The notes beneath the pieces were generated by a model. That model did no database searches. It was not told the DNA's origin and worked only from the letters and a program-made list of their open reading frames with translations. This document shows positions 16,775 to 25,121 of a DNA stretch of 64,000 nucleotides, piece by piece. The stretch comes from DASWJQ01 sp036397095. Lineage in GTDB: Bacteria > Chloroflexota > Anaerolineae > Anaerolineales > E44-bin32. The stretch covers positions 27,293-91,292 of the forward strand of contig DASWJQ010000099.1 in NCBI GenBank assembly GCA_036397095.1. The letters run 5' to 3'. Numbering within the stretch: position 1 is the first letter of the stretch; the number at the start of each line of letters is the position of its first letter. Made by a program: the position numbers and the translations under genes.

Positions 16775-17655
16775 CACATTGCAGACTGGCCCTGGTGCAG
16801 ATGGATACCGTGCTCGGCGATGTCGAGGCCAATCTTGCCCGGCACCTCAACTGGATCGAACAGGCCAGCGAGCAGCGGGCCGATATTCTGGTTTTTCCGG
16901 AGCTCTCCCTGACAGGCTACCGGTTGATGGATCTGGTGCCGGACGTAGCCCGCCAACCCCACCCCGATGATCCGGCCTTCGGCCCGCTCTTCGAAGCCAG
17001 CCGTCAGCTCGACTTGGTCGTCAGCTTTGTCGAGGAGGACCCGCGCCACCGCTACTATGTCTCCGCCGCCTACCTGTCCGGCGGCGAACTCGTACACCTG
17101 CACCGCAAGGTCTACTTGCCAACCTACGGTCTCTTCGAGGAAGGTCGTTTCCTGGATTGGGGGGACCAAATTCGGGCCTTCGATACACGCTTCGGCCGGC
17201 TCGGTCTGCTGATTTGCGAAGACTTCTGGCACGTCTCGCCCCCCTACTTGCTGTGGCTGGATGGGGCAGAGTTGATGATCTTCATGTCAGCCTCCCCCTC
17301 GCGGGGCTTGTCTCAAGCCGACCAGCTTGGTTCGGCCGTTTGGGTCGAGCGGGTCAACCAGACCTACGCCAGCCTGTTCACGACGTTTGTGGCCCACACC
17401 AACCGGGTCGGCTACGAAGATAGCCTGCGGCTGGGTGGCCGGGCGACCGTGTTCGACCCCGATGGCGAGCTTGTCGCCAGTGGGCCCCAAGAAGGGGAAG
17501 GGCTGTGCCTGGTCGAGCTGGATTTGGCCCAGGTTCGGCGGACCCGGCTGCGCTTGCCTTTGCTGCGCGACGAACGCGCCGACTGGGTCCGCCGCCAGCT
17601 CGATCACATTTTGGGCGAGCCCGGCAGTTGGCAGCCCGAGGAGCCCGACGCGTGA
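16771..17655 (+). CDS. Carbon-nitrogen hydrolase, probable glutaminase partner of NAD synthase
   Basis: 294 residues from a GTG that overlaps the previous stop (GTGA). The nitrilase catalytic triad is visible: Glu44 (FPELSLTGY), Lys113 (HRKVYLPTYGLFEEG) and Cys149 (LLICEDFWH). These surroundings match the glutamine amidotransferase domain of NAD synthetases. The next gene, overlapping by four bases, is the synthetase, so the two probably form one glutamine-dependent enzyme split in two chains, with ammonia made here passed to NadE. Cytoplasmic. Confidence 0.85.
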   Translation: MTHCRLALVQMDTVLGDVEANLARHLNWIEQASEQRADILVFPELSLTGYRLMDLVPDVARQPHPDDPAFGPLFEASRQLDLVVSFVEEDPRHRYYVSAAYLSGGELVHLHRKVYLPTYGLFEEGRFLDWGDQIRAFDTRFGRLGLLICEDFWHVSPPYLLWLDGAELMIFMSASPSRGLSQADQLGSAVWVERVNQTYASLFTTFVAHTNRVGYEDSLRLGGRATVFDPDGELVASGPQEGEGLCLVELDLAQVRRTRLRLPLLRDERADWVRRQLDHILGEPGSWQPEEPDA

Positions 17656-18497
17656 CCGGCCCGCTGGCATGGATCGACGCTCGACTGGCGATCAATCCCG
17701 AGCTGGCTGATCGCGTCTTGACCGGGTTCATTGGCAACGAACTGGGCCGCTATGGCTTCGAGCGGGCCGTTGTCGGGTTGTCGGGCGGCATCGACTCGGC
17801 CGTTGCCTGCATACTTTCGGCCCGCGCTCTCGGCCCGAAAAATGTCCTGGCCGTGCGCATGCCCTATCGCACCTCCTCCCCCGAGTCACTGGAGCACGCT
17901 GGGCTGGTTATCGAAAAATGGGGAATCCAAGAACTTACGGTCGACATCACCGACCTCGTCGATCCCTTGTTTGATCGATTCCAAGATATGGATCAGGTCC
18001 GCCGGGGCAATGTGATGGCCCGGGCCCGCATGATCGTGCTTTACGACCAGTCCGCCGCTTTCCGGGGATTGGTCATGGGTACCGGCAACAAGACTGAGCT
18101 GCTGCTGGGCTACACGACCCTGTACGGCGATTCGGCCTGTGCCATCAACCCCAACGGGGACCTTTACAAGACCCAGCTGCGCCAATTGGCGGCCTGGCTT
18201 GGGGTTCCCGCACCCATCATCGCCAAGCCGCCTTCAGCCGATCTTTGGCAAGGCCAGACCGACGAGGGCGAATTGGGTTTCACCTACGAGCAGGTGGACC
18301 GACTGCTGTATTTGCTTGTCGATGAACGCTACACCCCCGAGGATTGTCTGGCGGCCGGCTTCGACGAATCATTCGTGCGGCAGGTGTTGGCCCGCGTGCG
18401 GGCGACGCATTACAAACGCGTGCTCCCCCCGATTGCCAAGCTTAGCAACCGAACCGTGGGCGTCGACTTCCTCTATCCGCGCGATTGGGGCACCTGA
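17652..18497 (+). CDS. nadE: NAD+ synthase
   Basis: 281 residues from a GTG in a GTGA overlap. The ATP pyrophosphatase P-loop SGGIDSA (in VVGLSGGIDSAVAC) is present, followed by MPYRTSSPES, RARMIVLYDQSA and MGTGNKTELLLGYTTLYGD, all NadE hallmarks. It adenylates nicotinic acid adenine dinucleotide and amidates it to NAD+. The amide nitrogen would come from the upstream nitrilase-like subunit. The longer open frame upstream overlaps that subunit and is not used. Confidence 0.95.
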   Translation: MTGPLAWIDARLAINPELADRVLTGFIGNELGRYGFERAVVGLSGGIDSAVACILSARALGPKNVLAVRMPYRTSSPESLEHAGLVIEKWGIQELTVDITDLVDPLFDRFQDMDQVRRGNVMARARMIVLYDQSAAFRGLVMGTGNKTELLLGYTTLYGDSACAINPNGDLYKTQLRQLAAWLGVPAPIIAKPPSADLWQGQTDEGELGFTYEQVDRLLYLLVDERYTPEDCLAAGFDESFVRQVLARVRATHYKRVLPPIAKLSNRTVGVDFLYPRDWGT

Positions 18498-18571
18498 CTG
18501 TCGGCAATTGCCCACTGCACCAAGCGGATGTACAGTTGCATTGATGGCTTGAGTATCTCCCCGAGGCAACC

Positions 18572-19501
18572 ATGAAGCGAGCTGTCAGCGTCAGCATCGG
18601 ATCTTCCAAGCGCGACAAGTCGATCGAAATCGAACTGCTCGGCGAACGTATCTTGATCGAGCGGATTGGCACCGACGGCGACATGCAGCGAGCGACCGAA
18701 CTTTTCAACTCGCTCGACGGCCAGGTCGACGCCCTGGGGGTCGGCGGGGCCGATTTGGGCCTGGATGTCGACGGCCAATGGTACCCGCTGCATTCGGTGG
18801 CCGGCCTGGTCGCAGGTGTCAAGAAGACTCCGGTTGTGGATGGTGCCGGCCTGAAGAACACGCTAGAGGCACGTTTGGCCGCCTTCCTGGATGCCGAGCT
18901 GCCGTCCCCGGTCGTCCCCCGGCGGGCGCTGATCACCAGCGGCGCCGATCGTTGGGGCATGACGATCTCCTTTTCACAGGCCGGTTATGAATGCGTCTTC
19001 GGTGACCTGATGTTCTCGGTGGGGCTCCCCATCCCCCTGCGATCTACCACCAGCTTGAAGCGATTGGCGCGCTGGCTCGTACCCATCTTTGGCCGCCTAC
19101 CGTTTGCATGGCTCTATCCGGTAGGTGAGGCGCAGGACGAACGCACACCAAAGTGGGAGAGCTATTACCAGTGGGCGAAGGTCATCGCCGGAGATTGCCA
19201 CTACATAAAACGCCACCTGCCTGATCGGCTTCCCGGCAAGATCGTGGTGACCAACACAACTACCCCGGCCGATGTCGCTTTGTTCCGGGAAACCGGTATT
19301 CGCTACTTGGTGACTTCTACGCCCGTGCTCGACGGGCGATCATTCGGCACCAACATGATGGAAGCAGCCCTTGTGGCGCTGGCTGGCAAGGGCCGACCTC
19401 TCACGCGTGAAGAGCTGGCGGCGCTCATTGACCAGCTTGGCCTTACCCCGCAGCTGCACGACCTGGGCCAGGACAATCCCGCGGAAGCGAGCCGAGCTTG
19501 A
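18572..19501 (+). CDS. Conserved protein, 'quinate 5-dehydrogenase'-type annotation in related bacteria
   Basis: 309 residues; CGAGG lies a few bases before the ATG. The N-terminus has SIGSSKRDKSIEIELLGE and GTDGDMQRA, then VGGADLGLDVDG and TPVVDGAGLKNTLE. This pattern recalls a family named quinate 5-dehydrogenase in databases, but I see no classical Rossmann glycine motif and would not assert that reaction. No membrane segment or signal peptide. It is followed after one base by the alkyltransferase-like gene. Confidence 0.55.
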   Translation: MKRAVSVSIGSSKRDKSIEIELLGERILIERIGTDGDMQRATELFNSLDGQVDALGVGGADLGLDVDGQWYPLHSVAGLVAGVKKTPVVDGAGLKNTLEARLAAFLDAELPSPVVPRRALITSGADRWGMTISFSQAGYECVFGDLMFSVGLPIPLRSTTSLKRLARWLVPIFGRLPFAWLYPVGEAQDERTPKWESYYQWAKVIAGDCHYIKRHLPDRLPGKIVVTNTTTPADVALFRETGIRYLVTSTPVLDGRSFGTNMMEAALVALAGKGRPLTREELAALIDQLGLTPQLHDLGQDNPAEASRA

Positions 19502-19502
19502 C

Positions 19503-19907
19503 ATGGATGGTCCCGTGGACAGCCCGGACGACCGCGCCCAGTTCGACCAACTGGTGTTCGCCCTCGTCCGTCTCATCCCCGAGGGACGCGTCATGACTTA
19601 CGGTCAGATCGCGGGGCTTATTCCAACCCCAAGATCGATCGACCCAAGCGCCTACCGACGCATTCGGGCGCGCTGGGTCGGCTACGCGCTGGCACGCTGC
19701 CCACAGGATGTCCCCTGGCACCGCGTCATCAACTTCCAGGGGGTTCCGAGTCAGCGAGCCTCCGGCGGTCACCTGCCGCAAAGGGCTATGCTCGAGGCCG
19801 AGGGTGTAATGACGACCGGCGATGGCCGGATCGACCTGCAGACCTGCGGCTGGCAGCCGATGGCGCACGATCTGGCGGGACTCGAGCTTGGCGAGGCGGG
19901 TCCTTGA
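19503..19907 (+). CDS. Alkyltransferase-like protein (ATL, MGMT homolog without active-site Cys)
   Basis: 134 residues, covering only the DNA-binding domain of O6-methylguanine-DNA methyltransferase. MTYGQIAGLI and VGYALARCPQDVPWHRVINFQG are the helix-turn-helix and active-site regions. The catalytic PCHR is replaced by PWHR (Trp72), the hallmark of ATL proteins. These flip out O6-alkylguanine, do not repair it directly, and mark it for nucleotide excision repair. The start lies one base after the previous stop. It overlaps the next gene by TTGA. Confidence 0.88.
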   Translation: MDGPVDSPDDRAQFDQLVFALVRLIPEGRVMTYGQIAGLIPTPRSIDPSAYRRIRARWVGYALARCPQDVPWHRVINFQGVPSQRASGGHLPQRAMLEAEGVMTTGDGRIDLQTCGWQPMAHDLAGLELGEAGP

Positions 19908-20686
19908 ACGCCTTCGTCCCCGCTGGCGGGATCCCCCATATTGACGACCCGCTCTACGAAGCCGCCGGCGGCGGCGCCAAGGCCCTGATTGACATTGAGG
20001 GTCGGCCGATGGTGCAGTGGGTGCTTGATGCCTTGGGCCAGTCGCAGCACATTGATCGGGTGGCCCTCATCGGTCTCGACGCCTCGGCTGGCCTGACCTG
20101 CGCCAAGCCACTGTCCTACCTCCCCGAGCACGGCGGCATGCTGCGCAATGTCATGGCTGGCTTGTCCTGGTCGCACGCGACAACGCCGGAGCAAGCCTAT
20201 GTAGTGTATGCCGCTGCCGACGTGCCCACCGTCACTCCAGAGATAATCGACTGGCGCATCGAGGCCGGTCTGGCGGCGGTTCCGTTCGACCTCGACTATG
20301 TCGCCGTCGAACGGTCGGTCATGGAAGCCCGCTTTCCCGCCTCCAACCGATCCTATGTTGGCCTCAAGGATGTCGAGGTTTGCGGCGGCGACGTGAACCT
20401 AGTCCGGGCTGAGATGGCCATCCGGACCGAGTTGTGGGACCGGCTGGTCGCCACCCGCAAGAGTCCGTTGCGCCAAGCCGCACTGGCTGGGATCGACACA
20501 CTTGTCCTGATGCTGTTCCGGCGGTTAACCCTGGCGCAGGCCGAGGTCCGTCTCAGTGAGCGCTTGGGGATTGTCGGCCGCGCCCACCTGGCGCCGTACG
20601 CCGAGTTGGCGATGGACGTAGACAAACCGCATCAATTGGAAGTTGTACGCCGCGACATGGCCAAGGGCAGGCAAGTCCCGGCGTGA
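19904..20686 (+). CDS. Nucleotidyltransferase-fold protein (MobA/IspD-like)
   Basis: 260 residues starting at TTG in a TTGA overlap. The start FVPAGG resembles the N-terminal loop of NTP transferases, and GGGAKALIDIEGRPMVQWVLDALG supplies the lysine and 'PMVQWVLDAL' of the sugar-1-phosphate/molybdopterin nucleotidyltransferase fold. YAAADVPTVTPEIIDW holds the metal-binding Asp. The normal G-G-x-S-x-R loop is altered, so the substrate is unclear. The coupled neighbour is a PAP2 phosphatase. Confidence 0.7.
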   Translation: MNAFVPAGGIPHIDDPLYEAAGGGAKALIDIEGRPMVQWVLDALGQSQHIDRVALIGLDASAGLTCAKPLSYLPEHGGMLRNVMAGLSWSHATTPEQAYVVYAAADVPTVTPEIIDWRIEAGLAAVPFDLDYVAVERSVMEARFPASNRSYVGLKDVEVCGGDVNLVRAEMAIRTELWDRLVATRKSPLRQAALAGIDTLVLMLFRRLTLAQAEVRLSERLGIVGRAHLAPYAELAMDVDKPHQLEVVRRDMAKGRQVPA

Positions 20687-21210
20687 ATTGGACCAGATGG
20701 ACGGCGCTCGACGCCGCTTGGACCGAGCGCCTGTCGGTCGCTGAGAAGCCGGGCTTGCTGCGGACGCTGGCCATCGTTCTCGCCCACTCTGGCGACTCAT
20801 GGTTTTGGCTGTTGGGCCTGGCATTGGTAGCGCTCGTTAGGCCAGATGATTGGCGGACCTGGGCCGTCCAAACGGCTGCGGTTATTGTGGCGGCGGCCGT
20901 CCTCGTGTTGACGGTCAAATTCAGCGTTCGCCGTCGTCGTCCGGAAGGCAACTGGGGTGCCATCTACCGCCGGACCGATCCGCACTCCTTCCCTTCCGGG
21001 CACGCCGTCCGCTCCATGCTGCTGGCAGTCCTGTGTCTCGGTTGGGGGCCCGCCTGGCTAGGCTGGGCTGCCCTGGTTTGGGCGCCACTGGTCGTCCTGG
21101 CGCGGGTCGCGATGGGCGTTCACTTTCTATCGGACGTAGTCGCAGGGGCAGTGTTTGGGATTGGACTGGGGATTCTGAGCCTGTTGTTGCTGCCGGCTCC
21201 CTTTGCCTAG
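20683..21210 (+). CDS. PAP2-family phosphatase (lipid phosphatase-like)
   Basis: 175 residues starting at GTG in a GTGA overlap. The three PAP2 motifs are present: K-x6-RP (KFSVRRRRP), PSGH (HSFPSGHAVRSM) and a modified third motif ARVAMGVHFLSD, where the usual first Ser is Ala but Arg, His and Asp are kept. About four to five membrane helices. It would remove phosphate from a lipid phosphate or undecaprenyl pyrophosphate at the membrane. Last gene of its run, followed by a hairpin. Confidence 0.85.
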   Translation: MNWTRWTALDAAWTERLSVAEKPGLLRTLAIVLAHSGDSWFWLLGLALVALVRPDDWRTWAVQTAAVIVAAAVLVLTVKFSVRRRRPEGNWGAIYRRTDPHSFPSGHAVRSMLLAVLCLGWGPAWLGWAALVWAPLVVLARVAMGVHFLSDVVAGAVFGIGLGILSLLLLPAPFA

Positions 21211-21225
21211 CTAGCGTAAACACAA

Positions 21226-21248
21226 CGCGGAAGGCACTGCCTTCCGCG
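21226..21248. terminator. Bidirectional hairpin between convergent genes
   Basis: CGCGGAAGGC, loop ACT, GCCTTCCGCG: a perfect 10-bp stem between the PAP2 gene (+) and the LCP gene (-). No T tract follows on either side, so termination strength is uncertain. Confidence 0.55.
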
Positions 21249-21274
21249 CGCCTCGCATCGTTAGAGTGCCCAGG

Positions 21275-22690
21275 CTATTGCGGTACGGACCAGTCGGACC
21301 CCAGGATGACGGCCAGGTCGATCTCGCTCTCCGGTGAAGGCTGGCTCAGAATCTGGCTCTCTGACACCCCCATCAACTCGGACAGGTAGCGAGTGGTGTA
21401 GGGGTTGCCGGTGTAGTCGATGATCAACGTCTTGGCGTAGTCCAGCCGGTCGGCGTTGGCCACCTCGACCACGTTGAGGCCCTGGCCCGTCAGATAATCG
21501 CCCGTGGCCGTCGCCAGACCTTCGATCCCGGATCCATTGCGGACAGCCAATCGTGCGTCTTCAAGATCGGCCGCCTGCACCGGATTGTCCACCGGGATCG
21601 ATGGGCCGATCGCACTGGCTTCCGTAAAGATGCTGTCACGCAGGATGCGGATTTGGTCGGGCAGCGGACGGAGCACCTGGGCACCGTCGGGCAGAGTCTC
21701 AAACTCGACCATGTCCGGCGGACCAATGATGCCACGCCGGATGTTGTCCGGTTCAATCTCGACCGCCAGCAGTGCAAGACGGAACATCTGATCGAACGTC
21801 AGGTTTGTGAGGACCCCACTTGACATGTCCTCGTAAATCGCAGGGGCCCGCCGGATGAGGGTCGGCACCATGTCCAAGCCCAAGATTCGATCGCGTATTG
21901 CAAACGCTACTTGCTGCTGCCGTCGTGACCTATCGAAGTCGCCACCCTCTGATTTACGCGCTCTGGCATAAGCCAGCGCCCACGCCCCATCGAGGTGCTG
22001 GGCTTTAGCCCGCAGGATGACACTTTCACGTCCAATCGGTGAGATCTTAATATCTTCCTCGACCAGGACGTCGATGCCACCGATCTCGTCAATCAAGTCT
22101 TCAAAGGCATGGAAGTAGATCACAGCGTAGTAGTCAATCGGCACGCCGATCACGTTCTCAACCGTTTGCATCGCCAGTTCGGGGCCGCCACCGGGAACGT
22201 TGTAGCTCTCCCCCAGGAAGTAGGCGGTGTTGATTCGGTTGTGTTCAAATCCAGGGATTTCAACCCACAGGTCCCGCGGAATTGACAACATACCGGCCGT
22301 CTTTGCCACCGGATCGATGGTAAACAGCATCATTGAATCGGTGCGAGGCGGGCCTTCGCCCTCGAGCCAGTCGCGATAGTCCAGACCCATGAGGAGGATG
22401 CTTACACGTTCGGTGCCGTCCCACGGCTTGGGAGCATCGTCAACAGTGGAAACCGTCGGAGTCACCCCGGGCGCCGGGGTCGGACCATCCTGCGAGCCGG
22501 CCCCACCGCTGAAGCTGGGCAGGCCGGCCCCCGTCCAATTGGCGGCCAGGCCACGAACCGCGCTGAACATCAGCGCCGCCGAAAGCAAGCCCAGGATGAT
22601 AAACGCCGCGCCCAACCCCCAGATCAGCCGGTCGGGAACGGCTCTCGTCTGTCGATTCCTTCTTCTTCGCATGTTGCTTATGTCACCCAT
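21275..22690 (-). CDS. LytR-CpsA-Psr (LCP) family cell-wall ligase with LytR_C domain
   Basis: 471 residues. A basic N-terminus (MRRRRNRQ) leads to a membrane helix at about 22-45, then a Pro/Thr linker. The LCP domain (about 95-240) holds LLMGLDYRD, DSMMLFTIDP, MLSIPRDLWVEIPG, HNRINTAYFLG and YARARKSEGGDFDRSRRQQQV; the Arg and Asp residues of these blocks bind the polyprenyl pyrophosphate and metal. A LytR_C domain (about 375-470) ends the protein. It would attach glycopolymers to peptidoglycan outside the membrane. An ATG 18 bases downstream is an alternative start. Confidence 0.9.
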   Translation of the reverse strand: MGDISNMRRRRNRQTRAVPDRLIWGLGAAFIILGLLSAALMFSAVRGLAANWTGAGLPSFSGGAGSQDGPTPAPGVTPTVSTVDDAPKPWDGTERVSILLMGLDYRDWLEGEGPPRTDSMMLFTIDPVAKTAGMLSIPRDLWVEIPGFEHNRINTAYFLGESYNVPGGGPELAMQTVENVIGVPIDYYAVIYFHAFEDLIDEIGGIDVLVEEDIKISPIGRESVILRAKAQHLDGAWALAYARARKSEGGDFDRSRRQQQVAFAIRDRILGLDMVPTLIRRAPAIYEDMSSGVLTNLTFDQMFRLALLAVEIEPDNIRRGIIGPPDMVEFETLPDGAQVLRPLPDQIRILRDSIFTEASAIGPSIPVDNPVQAADLEDARLAVRNGSGIEGLATATGDYLTGQGLNVVEVANADRLDYAKTLIIDYTGNPYTTRYLSELMGVSESQILSQPSPESEIDLAVILGSDWSVPQ

Positions 22691-22722
22691 TCAGGGACTT
22701 CCAGCAAACGGCGCAAATTATA

Positions 22723-24618
22723 TCATGCGCCTTCCAGCAGCTCCGTCAGCCGTTCCCATTCGGCCAAATGTGCCTGCAGCTCTTGTTCCAGCGACTGGTA
22801 GCGCAAGCCCAGTTGGCGCACCTTCTCGTGGTCGTCTGCCTTCTCGATTTCACTGGCCATCGCGGCCAATTTCTTCTCGAGGTCGGTGATCTGGGTCTCG
22901 ATCCTCTCCAAGCGCAGGTGTGTCGTCGGCCCTTTGTCCGACTGGCGGGCGGCCTGCGGCCCTCCTCTGGCAGGTGAAGGCTCTTCCTTTTCGCTGGCCG
23001 CCCGCAGGCGCAGGTAGTCCTGGTACGAACCCGACAATACTTCCAACTCCTGGCCTTGGACTTCGGCCACCCAAATTTGGGTGGCCAATTCGTCGACCAG
23101 ATAGCGATCGTGAGAGACCAACAGGATCGTGCCGTCGTAGGCCGCCAGCGCGGCCTGCAGGACCTCCTGAGCCGGGATGTCCAGGTGATTGGTCGGCTCG
23201 TCGAGCAGGAGCAGATTGGCCCCCTCGGTCGAGAGCCGGGCCAGCGCCAGGCGCCCGCGTTCCCCACCGGACAGGTCACCCACAACTTTCTCTACATCGG
23301 CCCCGGAGAAGAGGTAGCGGCCCAATAGATCCCGCGCCTGTGAGATCCTGAGATTGGGCGCCGCCTGGAGCAGCGATTCGAGCACGGTCATCGATGGTGC
23401 CAGGCCCTCGTGTGCCTGGGCAAAGTAGGCAGGCTGGACGCCGGCACCCAGGGCCAGGCTGCCGCTGACGGGGGGCAATTCGCCGACCAATGTCTTGAGC
23501 AAGGTCGACTTGCCGACGCCGTTGGGCCCCAGCAAAGCAGCGCATTCACCGCGCTGAAGCACAAGATCCGGAACGCGCAGGAATGCCGTCCCCTGACGGC
23601 CAACCACCAGGTCCTTGGTCCGGATGACGGCAAGGCCAGACTGGTTGTCGGCATCCATTTGGATGCCGACGCTGCGCCGCTCGCCAGGCAGGTCAATCGA
23701 CTCTTCGGCCAGGAAACGTTCCAGGCGCGTCCGCCGACCTTGCGCCTGCCGCGTATTCTGACCGGCGATGTTGCGTTGGATGTAGTTGCGTTCTCGGTTG
23801 ATCTTCTCTTGCTGCTGCTCGTAGATCTTCACTCGGCGTTCGACCCGCTCTCGACGCTGCGTAAGGTAGGCGCTGTAATTGCCCCGATAGCTCTCCAACC
23901 CATCTACCGACAACTCCCAAATCGTGTCAACGGTCCGGTCCATGAAGTACCGGTCGTGCGAGACCACGATAGCAGCCCCAGGCCACTCACGCAGCCAGCC
24001 CTCCAACCATTCAATGGCCTCTACGTCCAAATGGTTGGTGGGCTCGTCGAGAACGAGCAAGTCGGGGTCTTCCAGGAGCAGGCGGCCAAGCAATGCCCGC
24101 GTCCGCTCACCCCCGGACAGCAATCCCAATGGCTGCTCGAACTGCTCGGGGCCGAACCCCAATCCACGCAGCACTCGCTTGGCCTCTGCCTGATAGGCGT
24201 AGCCACCGGCTCGTTCGAAGGTCTCCTGCAACGGTCCGTAGTTGTCCAGCGCAGTCGCCGCCTGGCCCGGATCGGCCATCTGCTGCTCGAGTTCGTTCAG
24301 TCGGGTCTCTGTCTGACGCAATTCCTGAAAGGCATCCAGGGCGCAGGCCCACAACGATTGATCGAGCAGCTGCTGCAACCTGCCGCCGGTGTGGGCTTCC
24401 TGAGGCAGGTAGCCGATCGACAGGTTTCTTGCGCGCTGCAACCGGCCCCCGTCGGGCTTGTCGAGCCCGACCAATACGCGCAGCAGGGTGCTCTTACCGA
24501 TTCCGTTCGGGCCAACCAGCGCAATGCGAGCCTGGTGGGGAACCGCCAGGCTGATACCTTGCAGCACATCTTGTGCGCCGTAGGCCCTTTCCAACTCGGA
24601 TGCTTGCAGTAGGGACAT
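22723..24618 (-). CDS. ABC-F family ATPase (Uup/EttA-like)
   Basis: 631 residues from the ATG at 24618, where the typical MSLLQASELERAYG start lies. Two ABC cassettes are seen: Walker A GPNGIGKST and GPNGVGKST, signatures LSGGERTRALL and LSGGERGRLAL, and Walker B with LDEPTNHLD in both. They are joined by a charged helical linker rich in Arg and Gln, as in ABC-F proteins that bind the ribosomal E site. A C-terminal coiled coil (about 565-630) resembles the Uup tail. No membrane segment, so not a transporter. A TATAAT lies just upstream. Confidence 0.93.
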   Translation of the reverse strand: MSLLQASELERAYGAQDVLQGISLAVPHQARIALVGPNGIGKSTLLRVLVGLDKPDGGRLQRARNLSIGYLPQEAHTGGRLQQLLDQSLWACALDAFQELRQTETRLNELEQQMADPGQAATALDNYGPLQETFERAGGYAYQAEAKRVLRGLGFGPEQFEQPLGLLSGGERTRALLGRLLLEDPDLLVLDEPTNHLDVEAIEWLEGWLREWPGAAIVVSHDRYFMDRTVDTIWELSVDGLESYRGNYSAYLTQRRERVERRVKIYEQQQEKINRERNYIQRNIAGQNTRQAQGRRTRLERFLAEESIDLPGERRSVGIQMDADNQSGLAVIRTKDLVVGRQGTAFLRVPDLVLQRGECAALLGPNGVGKSTLLKTLVGELPPVSGSLALGAGVQPAYFAQAHEGLAPSMTVLESLLQAAPNLRISQARDLLGRYLFSGADVEKVVGDLSGGERGRLALARLSTEGANLLLLDEPTNHLDIPAQEVLQAALAAYDGTILLVSHDRYLVDELATQIWVAEVQGQELEVLSGSYQDYLRLRAASEKEEPSPARGGPQAARQSDKGPTTHLRLERIETQITDLEKKLAAMASEIEKADDHEKVRQLGLRYQSLEQELQAHLAEWERLTELLEGA

Positions 24619-24633
24619 GGGATCCAGCCGGGG

Positions 24634-24639
24634 ATTATA
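24634..24639 (-). promoter_or_regulatory. -10 element upstream of the ABC-F gene
   Basis: TATAAT on the minus strand, 16 bases before the ATG. No good -35. A second TATAAT on the plus strand (24688-24693) faces the other way, so this 100-base gap looks like a divergent promoter region. Confidence 0.4.
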
Positions 24640-24687
24640 GCGCGCCACTCGTCCGCTCCGGGCGACCGGGCCGGCCCACGGCTGGAC

Positions 24688-24693
24688 TATAAT
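24688..24693 (+). promoter_or_regulatory. -10 element for the selA operon
   Basis: TATAAT on the plus strand, 30 bases before the ATG at 24723. No clear -35. Confidence 0.45.
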
Positions 24694-24722
24694 GGCGACC
24701 ATACTCTGCAGCGCGGTGCGTA

Positions 24723-25121
24723 ATGCCCAATCCGTCATCGTCAAACTACAACAGTCTCATGCTATCGGCCGTCATTCTGGCTGGCATCGGTTGGCTGGGC
24801 CTGGCCCTGGTCCTGCTCGGCACACGCCCCACCGTGGGCCCACGCTGGCTGTTCTTCTTCTTGTGGACGGTGGCTGTCACCGGCACCGCCATGCCCTTCA
24901 TTTGGGTTTTGAACCGCCGCTTTTCGCGCCTGCATCTGCCGACCTTGGCTGTCTTGCTGCGCGAGTCCCTGCTCGTTGGGCTGTATGCCGGTCTGTGTGC
25001 CTGGCTGCAGATCAACCGCAGCCTCAACCTGCCCCTTGCCCTCTTGCTGGCCAGCGGCTTGATCGCCATCGAATGGTTGCTGCGCGGGGTTGACCGTGGT
25101 TCGCTCGGACCCGAGCTGTGA
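24723..25121 (+). CDS. Small membrane protein of unknown function, first gene of the selA operon
   Basis: 132 residues with about four hydrophobic helices (near residues 14-33, 42-61, 75-97 and 102-117). A short Ser/Asn-rich start and an acidic end flank the core. It overlaps selA by four bases (GTGA), so it is translated together with it. I do not recognise the family. There is no motif that links it to selenium. Confidence 0.6.
   Translation: MPNPSSSNYNSLMLSAVILAGIGWLGLALVLLGTRPTVGPRWLFFFLWTVAVTGTAMPFIWVLNRRFSRLHLPTLAVLLRESLLVGLYAGLCAWLQINRSLNLPLALLLASGLIAIEWLLRGVDRGSLGPEL

Noticed and set aside
23410..24612. 400-codon open frame on the plus strand
   Set aside because: It lies antisense inside the ABC-F gene, has no ribosome-binding site or domain, and its composition is that of a GC-rich shadow frame.
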